The notes under the pieces were generated by a model, which worked only from the letters and a program-made list of their open reading frames with translations, was not told where the DNA came from and did not search any database. The translations under genes were made by a program, and so were the position numbers. 64,000 nucleotides of DNA from NCBI GenBank assembly GCA_021323855.1, contig JAJPKE010000023.1, forward strand, positions 1 through 64,000, written 5' to 3'. Origin of the DNA: Chloroflexota bacterium. Lineage in GTDB: Bacteria > Chloroflexota > Ktedonobacteria > Ktedonobacterales > JADMIN01. Shown here piece after piece: positions 1-7,828 of the stretch. Position 1 is the first letter of the stretch. The number at the start of each line of letters is the position of its first letter.

Positions 1-46
1 CCCACTCAGCGTCCGTCAGATTGGTAGCATAGAGTTGGGTAGACAT
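1..46 (-). CDS. IS5-family transposase, N-terminal fragment (runs off the left edge)
   Basis: Reading leftward from an ATG at 44-46, the 15 codons left in the window spell MSTQLYATNLTDAEW. The 'Y-x-T-x-L-T-D-A-E-W' opening is typical of IS5-family (DUF4096-type) DDE transposases, where it starts the N-terminal domain. The rest of the gene lies outside the window. A candidate terminal repeat lies just upstream (about 81-105), reading AAACTGTCTGAAAACC on the minus strand, which looks like an IS5-type end. The call rests on a very short but characteristic peptide. Confidence 0.6.
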   Translation of the reverse strand, partial: MSTQLYATNLTDAEW

Positions 47-109
47 GGTTCAGCATATCGAACCCTGCCGCCTGTTCGCATCTCATGGGTTTTCAGACAG
101 TTTCTTATA

Positions 110-697
110 CTAAGTCCGTCTCGGCCCCTGTCGTTTGGTAATGCGTTGGGGCCACCAGGGGAGCAGCGTAGCTGAGCGGATCACGGCCCGGCGCGCTTGC
201 AGGGCGGCACAACGGGCCAGTTGCACCTCTTCCAACTCCTCAATCGTGGCGAAATGGCGGTTGAGGAGCGGCGCATCGGTGAATTGCCAGAGATGCTCGC
301 ACGGTTGCAGTTCCGGGGAGTGAGCCGGCAGGAACAGCAGATGGACATGCTCCGGTACCACCACCTCGTAGCTAGTGTGCCAGCCCGCGCCATCCAGGAC
401 CAGGACGATCTGCTTGTGCGGTCCAGCTCCCACTGCATCAGCAAACGCGGCCAACTCCGCCGAGAACAACTCGGTACTCACCCCGGTCGCCAGATGCCAG
501 ACGGTAGACCCGGAAGCGGGATGGACGAAAGCCACCAAGTAGCGCCAGACATAGCGCGGCTCGACCGGAGTAATAGGCCGTGCGCCTGGCAGCGTCCAAA
601 CGCGCCGGACCAGCGGCTTGAGGCCAATGCGGTGTTCGTCGGTCGCCCACAGTTCGACCTGCGCGGTCGGAAATGCGGTCGCCACCGCCCGGCTCAA
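110..697 (-). CDS. IS630 transposase, DDE catalytic part (orfB)
   Basis: This frame holds the RNase-H-like catalytic domain of an IS630 transposase. The three acidic motifs are visible: ATDEHRIG (first Asp), VLDGAGWH (second Asp) and LPAHSPELQPCEHLW (Glu in place of the family's NPIEhvW block). The nominal start is a TTG at 695-697 whose TTGA overlaps the orfA stop. There is no separate start region. The frame is open back to 712, immediately downstream of an A4G5 run (706-715 on the minus strand), so it is probably made as a -1 frameshift fusion to orfA rather than alone. Both parts look intact, so the element may still be active. Confidence 0.85.
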   Translation of the reverse strand: MSRAVATAFPTAQVELWATDEHRIGLKPLVRRVWTLPGARPITPVEPRYVWRYLVAFVHPASGSTVWHLATGVSTELFSAELAAFADAVGAGPHKQIVLVLDGAGWHTSYEVVVPEHVHLLFLPAHSPELQPCEHLWQFTDAPLLNRHFATIEELEEVQLARCAALQARRAVIRSATLLPWWPQRITKRQGPRRT

Positions 698-1194
698 GTC
701 GCGGACCCCCTTTTAAACACCTCCTGCTCCGCCGGATTGGCGGCGACATGCCGTGGGCGCGGTTGGCGTAACCGCGCGCCCAGGCGTTGCAAGTAGTCCC
801 AGCCCCGTAGCTTGGGCACCGGACGCCCAAGCCGCGCTGCCATCCACTCGGCTACGGTCCGGCTCGTCCAACGCTCGCCGTGCGGCGCTGGTCCCGCCAG
901 CGCCTGGCGCAACTCCTCTAGCTGCGCGCTTGACAGCAAGGTGGGTGTTCGCCGGGACGTGGTGTGTTGCCGATTGACCATCCCCGCTGGCCCCTGCTCG
1001 TTGTAACGGCGGGCGAGTTGACCAATCCAGTAGGCCGAGTAGCCGGTACTTTGGGCAATGGTTTTGGCGGTCTGCCCTCGTGATAACAACCAGAGAATTT
1101 GCCACCAACTCCGTTCGTGCGGTTCGCGTGCCTGCCGATACCGCTGTTCCAGGTCGTCAGACTCCAAATAGGGAGCAAGATGTATCCGTCTCAT
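694..1194 (-). CDS. IS630 transposase, helix-turn-helix part (orfA)
   Basis: This 166-residue protein is the DNA-binding N-terminal half of an IS630-type transposase. It has paired helix-turn-helix segments: residues about 35-70, with 'SRGQTAKTIAQSTGYSAYWI', and about 85-135, with 'RTVAEWMAARLGRPV'. The reading frame ends eight codons after a slippery AAAAGGGGG run. The tail ...EVFKRGSAT is what an unshifted ribosome would make. A -1 slip in that run joins it to the DDE frame. The ATG at 1194 has no other gene in front of it, and the element's right end follows within about 35 bases. Confidence 0.85.
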   Translation of the reverse strand: MRRIHLAPYLESDDLEQRYRQAREPHERSWWQILWLLSRGQTAKTIAQSTGYSAYWIGQLARRYNEQGPAGMVNRQHTTSRRTPTLLSSAQLEELRQALAGPAPHGERWTSRTVAEWMAARLGRPVPKLRGWDYLQRLGARLRQPRPRHVAANPAEQEVFKRGSAT

Positions 1195-1425
1195 ACCTCC
1201 TATTCTACAATACTCTCACCGGACTTGTTATTAACCCTCCCTTTGATCACTCAGAGCTTGCCTGAAAATTTAACGCATTGTTGATACATAATTAACTTTA
1301 GCTTAACGAAAACCTTTTATCATTGGTCGTTGGGTACCAACCAACTTTGGTTTAGGCTCTCCACGAAGAAGGTGTGGCTATTAGAGAATTCTAATGGTCC
1401 AATTTACTGGAAGGGTGTTAGGCAA

Positions 1426-1965
1426 GTGACTTTCAAAGCTCTAGGCAAAAGAGTAAGAATCCTGACCGTCGCAATTCTGGCGATATCATTCTTTGCCCTC
1501 ATCGCAAACCATACTATGCCTGTTAAGATTGCTCATGCAGCAGGTTGCTATGGTTCCAGTTGCAACTTTCAGGATCCTGCCACTATGGGCTGTGCCTCGG
1601 ACGCAGTAGATACATTAGATTTCGAAGTTCGCCAATATAGCGATGCAGACGCCAATTATATAATCAGAACGGAGCAGCGATATTCACGAGCATGCGGCGC
1701 AGCATGGACAAGGACAACGTTACTCACCAATATACCAGAAGCGGGAGAATATCCTCTCACTATAAGCAATATCACAGCCGAGATTCTGGATCCAAACAAT
1801 CCAGATCACGATTGCTGGGCAGATTATGGGAAGCCACCAGTGCAGGGAGTAATTTACACATCAATGCTTGATGTTACAAATCATCCCAAACTCGAGGCAA
1901 TTGGTACCTTCTCGGACACCGAGGATAGCAATCCATCAACTGGTCAGCAATACCACCAATTCTGA
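1426..1965 (+). CDS. Secreted DUF2690-family protein
   Basis: The product is about 179 residues when started at the GTG at 1426, which has a GGAAGGG ribosome site at 1409-1415. An upstream in-frame TTG at 1330 would add an implausible extension. The N-terminus is a classical signal peptide: basic residues, then a hydrophobic run (ILTVAILAISFFALIANH), then a cleavage-like AHAA. The mature start reads CYGSSCNFQDPATMGCASDA, the cysteine-patterned signature of DUF2690, a family known from Streptomyces and Ktedonobacter with no established biochemical role. The C-terminal part is probably beta-rich. Local AT content is higher than in neighbouring genes, so acquisition by transfer is possible. It sits alone beside the IS630 element. 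Confidence 0.65.
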   Translation: MTFKALGKRVRILTVAILAISFFALIANHTMPVKIAHAAGCYGSSCNFQDPATMGCASDAVDTLDFEVRQYSDADANYIIRTEQRYSRACGAAWTRTTLLTNIPEAGEYPLTISNITAEILDPNNPDHDCWADYGKPPVQGVIYTSMLDVTNHPKLEAIGTFSDTEDSNPSTGQQYHQF

Positions 1966-2017
1966 TTTCCCACAGGGTGATTCGTCACACGGCTAAAAGG
2001 GGAAACGAAGCTTTTCC

Positions 2018-2070
2018 ATGATCCTCTCCTCCGCTTCTGTACGAATGCTAGATGCGGAGGAGAGGATCAT
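2018..2070. terminator. Strong hairpin downstream of the GH57 gene
   Basis: A perfect 17-bp inverted repeat (ATGATCCTCTCCTCCGC at 2018-2034 and its complement at 2054-2070) encloses a 19-nt loop. It touches the stop codon of the minus-strand GH57 gene and lies 50 bases after the plus-strand DUF2690 gene, so it can end both. Neither side has a good T run, so it may act as an mRNA 3'-end stabiliser or a factor-assisted terminator. Confidence 0.5.
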
Positions 2071-3533
2071 CACGCGACCTGGCCGTTTGCGGCGCTGCTC
2101 TGGCGCGGCAAAAGCCCCGGCTCAACCGGCGGCAACTGGCGATAGAGGTCGGCGCCCGTCTGGCCGCTGCGCCAGCTATGCGCGACGGCTAGATCGCGCA
2201 GGAAATCAGCTTCCAGATCAATGTTGGTGGCCTGCCAGGTCAGGCTGATCGCGCGCCGGGCAAAGGCAATATCGTTGTGCGGCTCGATGCGGTCAATATC
2301 CTCGAAGAAGAAGCCGCAACTGGTATACATCTGCTGCCCGAAGTATTGCGCGGCCAGCAGCGATTCTGTGCGCTGCTCGGCGCTCTTGCTCACCGGCCTG
2401 CCGTCGTTCTTGCCGAAGCGCGTCCAGAAGTCGTAGCTGCTCATCCATCCACGATAGTAGCTGAGGTAGCCATCGCGGGCTTCCCAGGGATCATAGAGGG
2501 TCTCGGCAGTTTCGCGCTCGAATATCTCATTCAGGCGCACAGCAAGATGGTCCAACGCCTGCCGTAGCAGCGGTTTCCACGAAGCGTCGCCCTCGGTACA
2601 GTCGCAACCCGCGCCCCAGCGCGCCACGCCATGCGCGCAACTCCACGCGCTCGGCACATGCAGCGTCACCTCGCGCTGTGGCTGGTGGTTCGCCAGGTAG
2701 CGCCCCAGTGTCGTGACACTGAAGCCTGCGGCGGATGCACCCTCCCGTAGCAGGTGCTCGAGGAAACGATCACGCCAGGGCTGATGATGCCCATACAGTT
2801 CGCCGTCGGTCGCCACGACGATCAACTGATCTTCATTGCGCTCGCTCTTCTCCTGGTTGAGATGCTGCGGTAGATACGAACTGGCGAAGGCGTCGGCGTT
2901 CATCGTGACATTCCAATCGAAGGAGACGCCGCCACTGAGCGGACCATTGTAGAAGAAGACGGTGATGTCGCGTCCACCAGGAAGCGCCACACGATATGGC
3001 TCGGTCGAGTCTATCGGTTCGGCGGCCTGCCAGGGAGCCAGCACAGTATAGCGCACGCCCTGCTCAGCGAGAATGGTCAGCGTTTCTATGTCCACCGCCG
3101 TCTCGGCAAGCCACATGCCCTCAGCGGGATGCCCAAATCGGTGTGCAAAATCCGTCAGCCCCCAGAGAATTTGCGTGCGCTTGTCGCGGGTGGTCGCCAG
3201 CGGCAAAATCGTATGATTATACGCCTGCGCCAGCCCATTGCCAACGCCGTAGCGGTCGAGATTCAGGCGGTCCGCTTCGATGATCTTCGCGTAGACATCC
3301 GGGTGCGCCTGCTCCAGCCATGCGGCGAGCGTCGGGCCGAAATCAAAGCTGATATGCTCAAAGTTGCCGATCTCGGCGTTTGGCCGGTAACATTCGGCGG
3401 TGATTTTCTCATTGAAGTTTTCGTATGGAGCGGCGCCATATTCCGGCGCTATAAGTCCGGTAAACGGATCCTCCCGTGGCGGCTGGTAGAAGTGTCCATA
3501 CAGGCAGAGGAACTGATGCAGGTTTTGCTTCAT
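2070..3533 (-). CDS. GH57 glycoside hydrolase with DUF3536 (alpha-amylase / glucanotransferase type)
   Basis: This 487-residue cytoplasmic enzyme belongs to glycoside hydrolase family 57, whose retaining members act on alpha-glucans (amylase, 4-alpha-glucanotransferase, branching enzyme). Family regions are visible: GHFYQP near residue 12 (region 1), GMWLAE with the likely catalytic nucleophile Glu near residue 170 (region 3), and VATDGELYGHHQPW with the likely acid/base Asp near residue 250 (region 4). The C-terminal third, with 'GWMSSYDFW' and 'FEDIDRIEPHNDIAFARRAI', matches DUF3536, which commonly accompanies this subgroup. The start at MKQNL (3533) is preferred over 3662 because a GGGAAGGTAGG site lies directly upstream. 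Exact substrate cannot be read from sequence; glycogen metabolism is the likely context. Confidence 0.85.
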   Translation of the reverse strand: MKQNLHQFLCLYGHFYQPPREDPFTGLIAPEYGAAPYENFNEKITAECYRPNAEIGNFEHISFDFGPTLAAWLEQAHPDVYAKIIEADRLNLDRYGVGNGLAQAYNHTILPLATTRDKRTQILWGLTDFAHRFGHPAEGMWLAETAVDIETLTILAEQGVRYTVLAPWQAAEPIDSTEPYRVALPGGRDITVFFYNGPLSGGVSFDWNVTMNADAFASSYLPQHLNQEKSERNEDQLIVVATDGELYGHHQPWRDRFLEHLLREGASAAGFSVTTLGRYLANHQPQREVTLHVPSAWSCAHGVARWGAGCDCTEGDASWKPLLRQALDHLAVRLNEIFERETAETLYDPWEARDGYLSYYRGWMSSYDFWTRFGKNDGRPVSKSAEQRTESLLAAQYFGQQMYTSCGFFFEDIDRIEPHNDIAFARRAISLTWQATNIDLEADFLRDLAVAHSWRSGQTGADLYRQLPPVEPGLLPRQSSAANGQVA

Positions 3534-3846
3534 CAAACCACCTACCTTCCCTTCATCTTTGATCGTAAGGGCGCCATTGCCCCACCAACGCATATCCCAT
3601 ATACGTTCTTTTTTCGCTAGCTCATCACGGCATTGCATCACCATTGTCGCCAATACGCGCAATGTCGCGGTGGCTCATCCTTATACATTATACGAGTTTT
3701 GTGCCTGTTACGCCATATCTGCTCAACACCCACTGAATTGGTGGCACGGGAACAAGCGAAACGAGAACAAGAAACCCGCTCACACATACGAAGTGAGCGG
3801 GTCCTATGAGTGAAGCTGGAAGAAATACGCCAGCACAATCAGGTGT
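3534..3846. other. Intergenic region with the HNH terminator
   Basis: This 313-bp space separates two minus-strand genes. It contains the leader of the GH57 gene at its left and the terminator of the HNH gene at 3774-3802. I see no additional gene. Confidence 0.5.
3774..3802 (-). terminator. Intrinsic terminator of the HNH gene
   Basis: ACCCGCTCAC (3774-3783) and its complement GTGAGCGGGT (3793-3802) form a perfect 10-bp stem with a 9-nt loop. Read on the minus strand, the stem is followed by a T-rich tract (TTTCTTGTTCTCG), as expected for a rho-independent terminator of the gene ending at 3847. Confidence 0.75.
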
Positions 3847-4377
3847 TTAGGCACTCTTGACCTGCGCCGAGGTGAGGAATGTCTCATACGCTTCGCGCAG
3901 ACGCGGGTACCGCAGGAGGAAGAACCCGGCATATTCATGATCGAGCGGCTTCGGCTGCTTGAGCAGGTGCATGCCGACATCTTTCAGATAACGGTTGCCC
4001 TTGCGCCCGTTGCAGGCGCGGCAGCACGCCACCAGATTCTCCCACGTGCTTTGTCCGCCACGCGAGCGCGGAATCACGTGATCGAGCGTCAGCTCGCGCG
4101 AGTGTTTCCCGCAATACTGGCAGGTATCTTCGTCGCGCAGCATGATGTTCGCGCGTGTTGGGCGCAGAATCATACGCGGCACGCGGACATTGGCCAGCAA
4201 CTGCACAATCACTGGCTCTTCAGCATTCAATTGACGCGCGCGGATGCCATCCTCGATCACCTGGCGCACACTGTCGTCCACAAAAGCGACTTTTTGCTTC
4301 GAGAGCAAGACGACGAGACGGCGCTCAGGAATGACGGAGAGCGGCTGAAGCGAGGCGTTCAGGACAAGCACCGGCAT
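3847..4377 (-). CDS. HNH endonuclease family protein
   Basis: The 176-residue product carries a C-terminal HNH nuclease fold with a four-cysteine zinc site: CQYC near residue 87 and CRAC near residue 118. Between them lies LTLDHVIPRSRGG, which supplies the DH of the HNH motif, followed by WENLVACC and N-G-R-K-G-N. The first 75 residues form a conserved region with 'VLVLNASLQPLSVIPERR', seen in the stand-alone HNH proteins widespread in cyanobacteria, Chloroflexota and Actinobacteria. Those proteins have no established physiological role. The gene is monocistronic with its own terminator. It has no methylase or toxin partner, so restriction is not suggested by context. Confidence 0.85.
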   Translation of the reverse strand: MPVLVLNASLQPLSVIPERRLVVLLSKQKVAFVDDSVRQVIEDGIRARQLNAEEPVIVQLLANVRVPRMILRPTRANIMLRDEDTCQYCGKHSRELTLDHVIPRSRGGQSTWENLVACCRACNGRKGNRYLKDVGMHLLKQPKPLDHEYAGFFLLRYPRLREAYETFLTSAQVKSA

Positions 4378-4721
4378 TTTCGGCGACTCCCTTTCTCCCC
4401 GAACCAGACGGTCCGCTCGTCACAGGCGCGGAGATGGAGTCGCAAGGCTCGCATGCGCACGAAGAGGAATGCGCACACGCAATCAGGAATTCATCTCTGC
4501 CGTCTATGGCGGCCGCCAGTCCTACCTGTCTGGATGTGGACGTTTCCACATCCACTGCCGTGGTCGAAGACAAGAAAAAGCACGCCCATCGCGGTGGGGG
4601 CGCTGCAAGCTGTTCTATAACTTGCGCTAATAACCCTCGCCAGCATGGCGTGCTCCTGTTTCGACCCCACCATACACTCTTGTGTTATCCGCCGGGCGGA
4701 CCATCTGAGTTTATAGTGGCT
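4378..4721. other. Intergenic region between HNH gene and tRNA-Pro
   Basis: No gene is evident here. The only clear structure is a perfect 10-bp hairpin, TGGATGTGGA at 4531-4540 and its complement at 4545-4554, with a CGTT loop and no T run. It lies downstream of tRNA-Pro and upstream of the HNH gene on the minus strand, so it may process or end the tRNA transcript. Confidence 0.4.
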
Positions 4722-4798
4722 TGGTCGGGGTGAGAGGACTTGAACCTCCGACCTCAGCGTCCCGAACGCTGCGCGCTAGCCGACTGCGCTACACCCCG
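4722..4798 (-). tRNA. tRNA-Pro (anticodon CGG)
   Basis: The minus strand folds as a full cloverleaf. The acceptor stem is CGGGGTG paired with CACCCCG, the anticodon arm is CAGCG-TTCGGGA-CGCTG with anticodon CGG, and the T loop is TTCAAGT. Discriminator A and a genomically encoded CCA follow (4722-4725). Anticodon CGG reads the proline codon CCG, which is frequent in this GC-rich sequence. Confidence 0.95.
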
Positions 4799-5198
4799 AA
4801 AGACGACATCTTTGGCGAGAACGCTGCAAACCCATCACTCAACTGCGTGACCCCGGTTGCCCGTTCCCCACGTTTGGCAGTATAGCATATGGTTGTGCCG
4901 GGTTGCAAGGGTGATGATGCGCTGCAAAAAATTTGTATTGCAGCGAATTCCGGAGGTGCAAAAGCCGGATTTCTTGCCATCGGGCGCCGCCTCGCTCCAC
5001 CTCATGCTTGATGTTATCGGTGCATGCACGGCGATTCTGCGACCATTTCTACGGGTACATCTCCGGCTTCTGCGTGGTATTTTTTCGCATCTGCTGGCAC
5101 ACTTAATCCCGTCTGCTAAATGTCTCTCGATACCCAACGCAGTGTAGTGTAGAATACACAGGATTGTCCTGGCCGGATAGACAGAGAGAGTGCGCAAG
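4799..5198. other. Divergent intergenic region
   Basis: This 400-bp space lies between tRNA-Pro (minus) and the NB-ARC regulator (plus). It holds the candidate tRNA promoter. A small dyad, GTGTA-GAA-TACAC at 5147-5159, lies 40 bp before the regulator start and could be part of its promoter or an operator. No gene is seen. Confidence 0.4.
4879..4908 (-). promoter_or_regulatory. Candidate promoter of tRNA-Pro
   Basis: On the minus strand TTGCAA (4903-4908) and TATACT (4879-4884) are separated by 18 bp. They lie about 80 bases upstream of the tRNA 5' end. The arrangement matches a sigma-70-type promoter and resembles the TTGACA-18-TACACT site before tRNA-Phe. Confidence 0.5.
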
Positions 5199-7745
5199 AT
5201 GTCCACAGGATATGCGCCGGATTTTGGCGATCTATTGAAAAAATTTCGCACGGCCAAGAGCATGACGCAGGAAGAGCTGGCCGAGCGCGCAGGACTCAGC
5301 GTGCATGGCATCAGCGACCTGGAACGTGGCGCACGCCGCTGGCCACGTCGCGCCACGCTTGATCTCATCGCCAGCGCCTTGCACCTGACGGATGCTGACC
5401 ATGCCATACTCGTCGCCGCAGCGCGCCGGCCTATCGCAAGCGCCACGAGCGGCCAGATTACCGCTGTTGGGTCAGCAACAACAGGCGAATCAGCGTCTCA
5501 TACAAGCACGCCCCCCATCCGCAACGCACCAATGCCAATGACGCCATTGATCGGGCGTGAAGCAGAGGTACAAATTATCAGCGATTTGTTGCAGGGAGAC
5601 ACGCGCCTGCTGACGATCACCGGCCCTGGGGGTATTGGCAAGACCCGTGTTGCGTTGCAGGTCGCCAGCTCGCTGGGCACCACCTCCCCTGATGGCGTCT
5701 ATTTCGTTGGACTGGCCGCTATCCGTGAGCCGGATTTAGTAGTACCAGCCATCGCACAGGCGCTCGGTGTGACGATGGTAAACGGGCAATCGCCGCTGGC
5801 GGCACTGATAGCTGTCCTGCGTGAGCGCCGGACTGTCCTCCTGCTCGACAATTTCGAGCAAATCACCGCAGCAGCGCCCTCGATTGGCTCGCTGCTCACC
5901 TCGTGCCCGCATCTGAAAATCCTGGTGACAAGCAGGGCGGCGCTGCATCTTGCTGGGGAGCAGGAATATCTGCTGCCACCGCTGGCGGGACCTGATCCCC
6001 ACCAGTTGCCCGATGTCGCGTCCCTGGCCGCATATCCAGCGATTGCCCTCTTCCTACAACGCGCCCAGGCCGTCAAACCTGATCTGGTGCTCACCGAGAC
6101 CAATGGGCCAGCAGTGGCAGAGATTTGCGCGCGTTTGGATGGTCTGCCGCTGGCCATCGAGCTGGCGGCAGCCCGCATCCGCATCCTGCCGCCGCGCACG
6201 CTACTGCGGCAGTTAGATCGCAGGCTCACGGTGCTCACCGGCGGACCATACGACGCACCGGAGCGCCAGCAAACACTTCAGAACACCATCGCCTGGAGCT
6301 ATGAGCTGCTCACGCCACGGGAGCAAACCTTGTTCCGGCGGCTCGCGGTGTTTGCCGGTGGCTTTGACCTGGAAGCCGCCGAACAGGTCTGCCTGACCGA
6401 TAGCCACCCCGACCTCAATCTGGACCTGCTGGACGGGATGAGCGCGCTGGTGGACCACCACCTGCTCTGGCAGGCAGAAACCGCCACGGGCGAGGCGCGC
6501 TTTGGGATGTTGGAAACCATCCGTGAATACGGCCAGGAATGGCTGGACGCCAGCGGTGAGGCGGAGACCTTACGCCGCCAGCATGCGGAGTATTACACCA
6601 CACTGGCCGAGCAAGGCGATGCGCTGCTGATGGTAAGCGTACAACGTCGCACGCTGGATTTTCTGGACCAGGAGCACAGCAACTTCCGCGCGGCGCTGCG
6701 CTGGGCGCTGGAGCAGCAGGAAATCGCACTTGGATTGCGTATCGCTGGCGCATTGGCGCGCTTCTGGAAGCGGCGTGGCTACACCAGCGAGGGCCGCCAG
6801 TGGTTGACCCAGTGCTTGCAGCTTGCCGAAAGCCAGCACGCTACCATTCCGCCGCTGGTGCAGATACGCGCGCTGACTGGCGCTGGTAGGTTGGCCTGGG
6901 GACAAAGCGACTACGCCAGCGCCAAGCAGTTTTGTGAGGCCAGCATTGCGCTCAGCATGGCGCATAGCGAGAAGCGCGAAGCTGCGCATGCTTATCTCTT
7001 GCTGGGGAATGTCGCCTACGAGCAGGGAGATAGCGACGCCGAGATAGCGAGCAAAGAGGCCTGCCTGCGCTTGTGTCGTGAGGTGGGCGATAAACGTGGC
7101 ATGGCCGCTGCGCTGGGCAACCTCGTGAGTGTGGCGCTCAAGATGCAAGATTATCGGCGCGCGGAGCAACTTTGCCAAGAGAGCATCCAATTGTTTCGTG
7201 AGCTAGACGATAAAGTGGATGTTGCAATCGGTATTTCTCACCTGGGCGATATCGCGCGGATGCAGGGAAATTATCAGCGCGCAGATACACTCTATGCCGA
7301 GGGCATCACGCTTTCGCGTGAGATCGGTGATAAAGCTATCCAGGCAACCAATACCGGCATGCGCGGCTACATGGCGTTAGAGATGCGCCAATTCGAGCAG
7401 GCGGAGCCATTCTTGCGCGCAGCCATCGTCCTCGCGCGCGAACTCGATAGAACCTGGGTACTCATCTTCTCTATCGTAGGATTGGGCATCGCCGCCTGTG
7501 GTAACGGCCAGCCGGAACGTGGCGCACGCTGGCTCGGCGCCGCCGAAGCCGCGCGAGAAGCCGCAGCTTTACCCATCCCACATGACGATCAGCCGCTCTA
7601 TGAGCGCACCATCGCAGCCCTGCGCGCCGCACTTGGCGAAGAGCGCCTGGCTGCTTGCTGGGGCGTGGGCAGGACGCTCACACTGGACCAGGTGATCGCC
7701 GAAGCTCTTGGCAACTCGCCGGGAGTCTCCGCCATGTTGATATAA
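5199..7745 (+). CDS. XRE-type HTH / NB-ARC ATPase / TPR transcriptional regulator
   Basis: This large (848-residue) regulator has three parts. An N-terminal XRE helix-turn-helix lies at about residues 8-65 (FRTAKSMTQEELAERAGLS...ISDLERGARRWP). A STAND/NB-ARC ATPase core at about 105-440 carries Walker A GPGGIGKTR and Walker B LLLDNFEQ. A C-terminal superhelix of TPR-like repeats spans about 480-830 (for example 'ALGNLVSVALKMQDYRRAEQ'). Such proteins are abundant in Ktedonobacteria and Actinobacteria and are thought to be ligand-gated, ATP-dependent switches. The ATG at 5199 is preferred because GAGAG lies just before it; a GTG at 5190 is the alternative. The gene is immediately followed by a two-component pair, which may be its regulatory partner or target. 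Ligand and operator are unknown. Confidence 0.85.
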   Translation: MSTGYAPDFGDLLKKFRTAKSMTQEELAERAGLSVHGISDLERGARRWPRRATLDLIASALHLTDADHAILVAAARRPIASATSGQITAVGSATTGESASHTSTPPIRNAPMPMTPLIGREAEVQIISDLLQGDTRLLTITGPGGIGKTRVALQVASSLGTTSPDGVYFVGLAAIREPDLVVPAIAQALGVTMVNGQSPLAALIAVLRERRTVLLLDNFEQITAAAPSIGSLLTSCPHLKILVTSRAALHLAGEQEYLLPPLAGPDPHQLPDVASLAAYPAIALFLQRAQAVKPDLVLTETNGPAVAEICARLDGLPLAIELAAARIRILPPRTLLRQLDRRLTVLTGGPYDAPERQQTLQNTIAWSYELLTPREQTLFRRLAVFAGGFDLEAAEQVCLTDSHPDLNLDLLDGMSALVDHHLLWQAETATGEARFGMLETIREYGQEWLDASGEAETLRRQHAEYYTTLAEQGDALLMVSVQRRTLDFLDQEHSNFRAALRWALEQQEIALGLRIAGALARFWKRRGYTSEGRQWLTQCLQLAESQHATIPPLVQIRALTGAGRLAWGQSDYASAKQFCEASIALSMAHSEKREAAHAYLLLGNVAYEQGDSDAEIASKEACLRLCREVGDKRGMAAALGNLVSVALKMQDYRRAEQLCQESIQLFRELDDKVDVAIGISHLGDIARMQGNYQRADTLYAEGITLSREIGDKAIQATNTGMRGYMALEMRQFEQAEPFLRAAIVLARELDRTWVLIFSIVGLGIAACGNGQPERGARWLGAAEAAREAAALPIPHDDQPLYERTIAALRAALGEERLAACWGVGRTLTLDQVIAEALGNSPGVSAMLI

Positions 7746-7828
7746 TTTCATCGCTGGCTATGGAAGCGATATAATGAAAGGAGATAATCCGTATCGTTTC
7801 TGGCCGATAGCGTGAGCGTGAGCAGCAG

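Larger units (their letters stand above)
106..1230 (-). mobile_element. IS630-type insertion sequence
   Basis: Two overlapping minus-strand reading frames encode the helix-turn-helix part and the DDE part of an IS630/Tc1-type transposase. Candidate ends are the matching AAGTCCG motifs at about 112-118 and, inverted, at about 1220-1226. Both lie next to TA dinucleotides (106-109 and 1229-1233), the usual IS630 target. The terminal repeat match is only 7 bp, so the exact ends are uncertain by several bases. The left end lies directly beside the probable end of the IS5-type element at the window edge, so the two elements abut. Confidence 0.7.

Noticed and set aside
3847..4377. HNH protein as a restriction enzyme or homing endonuclease
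   Set aside because: It has no methyltransferase partner, is not inside another gene or intron, and matches a common stand-alone chromosomal family.
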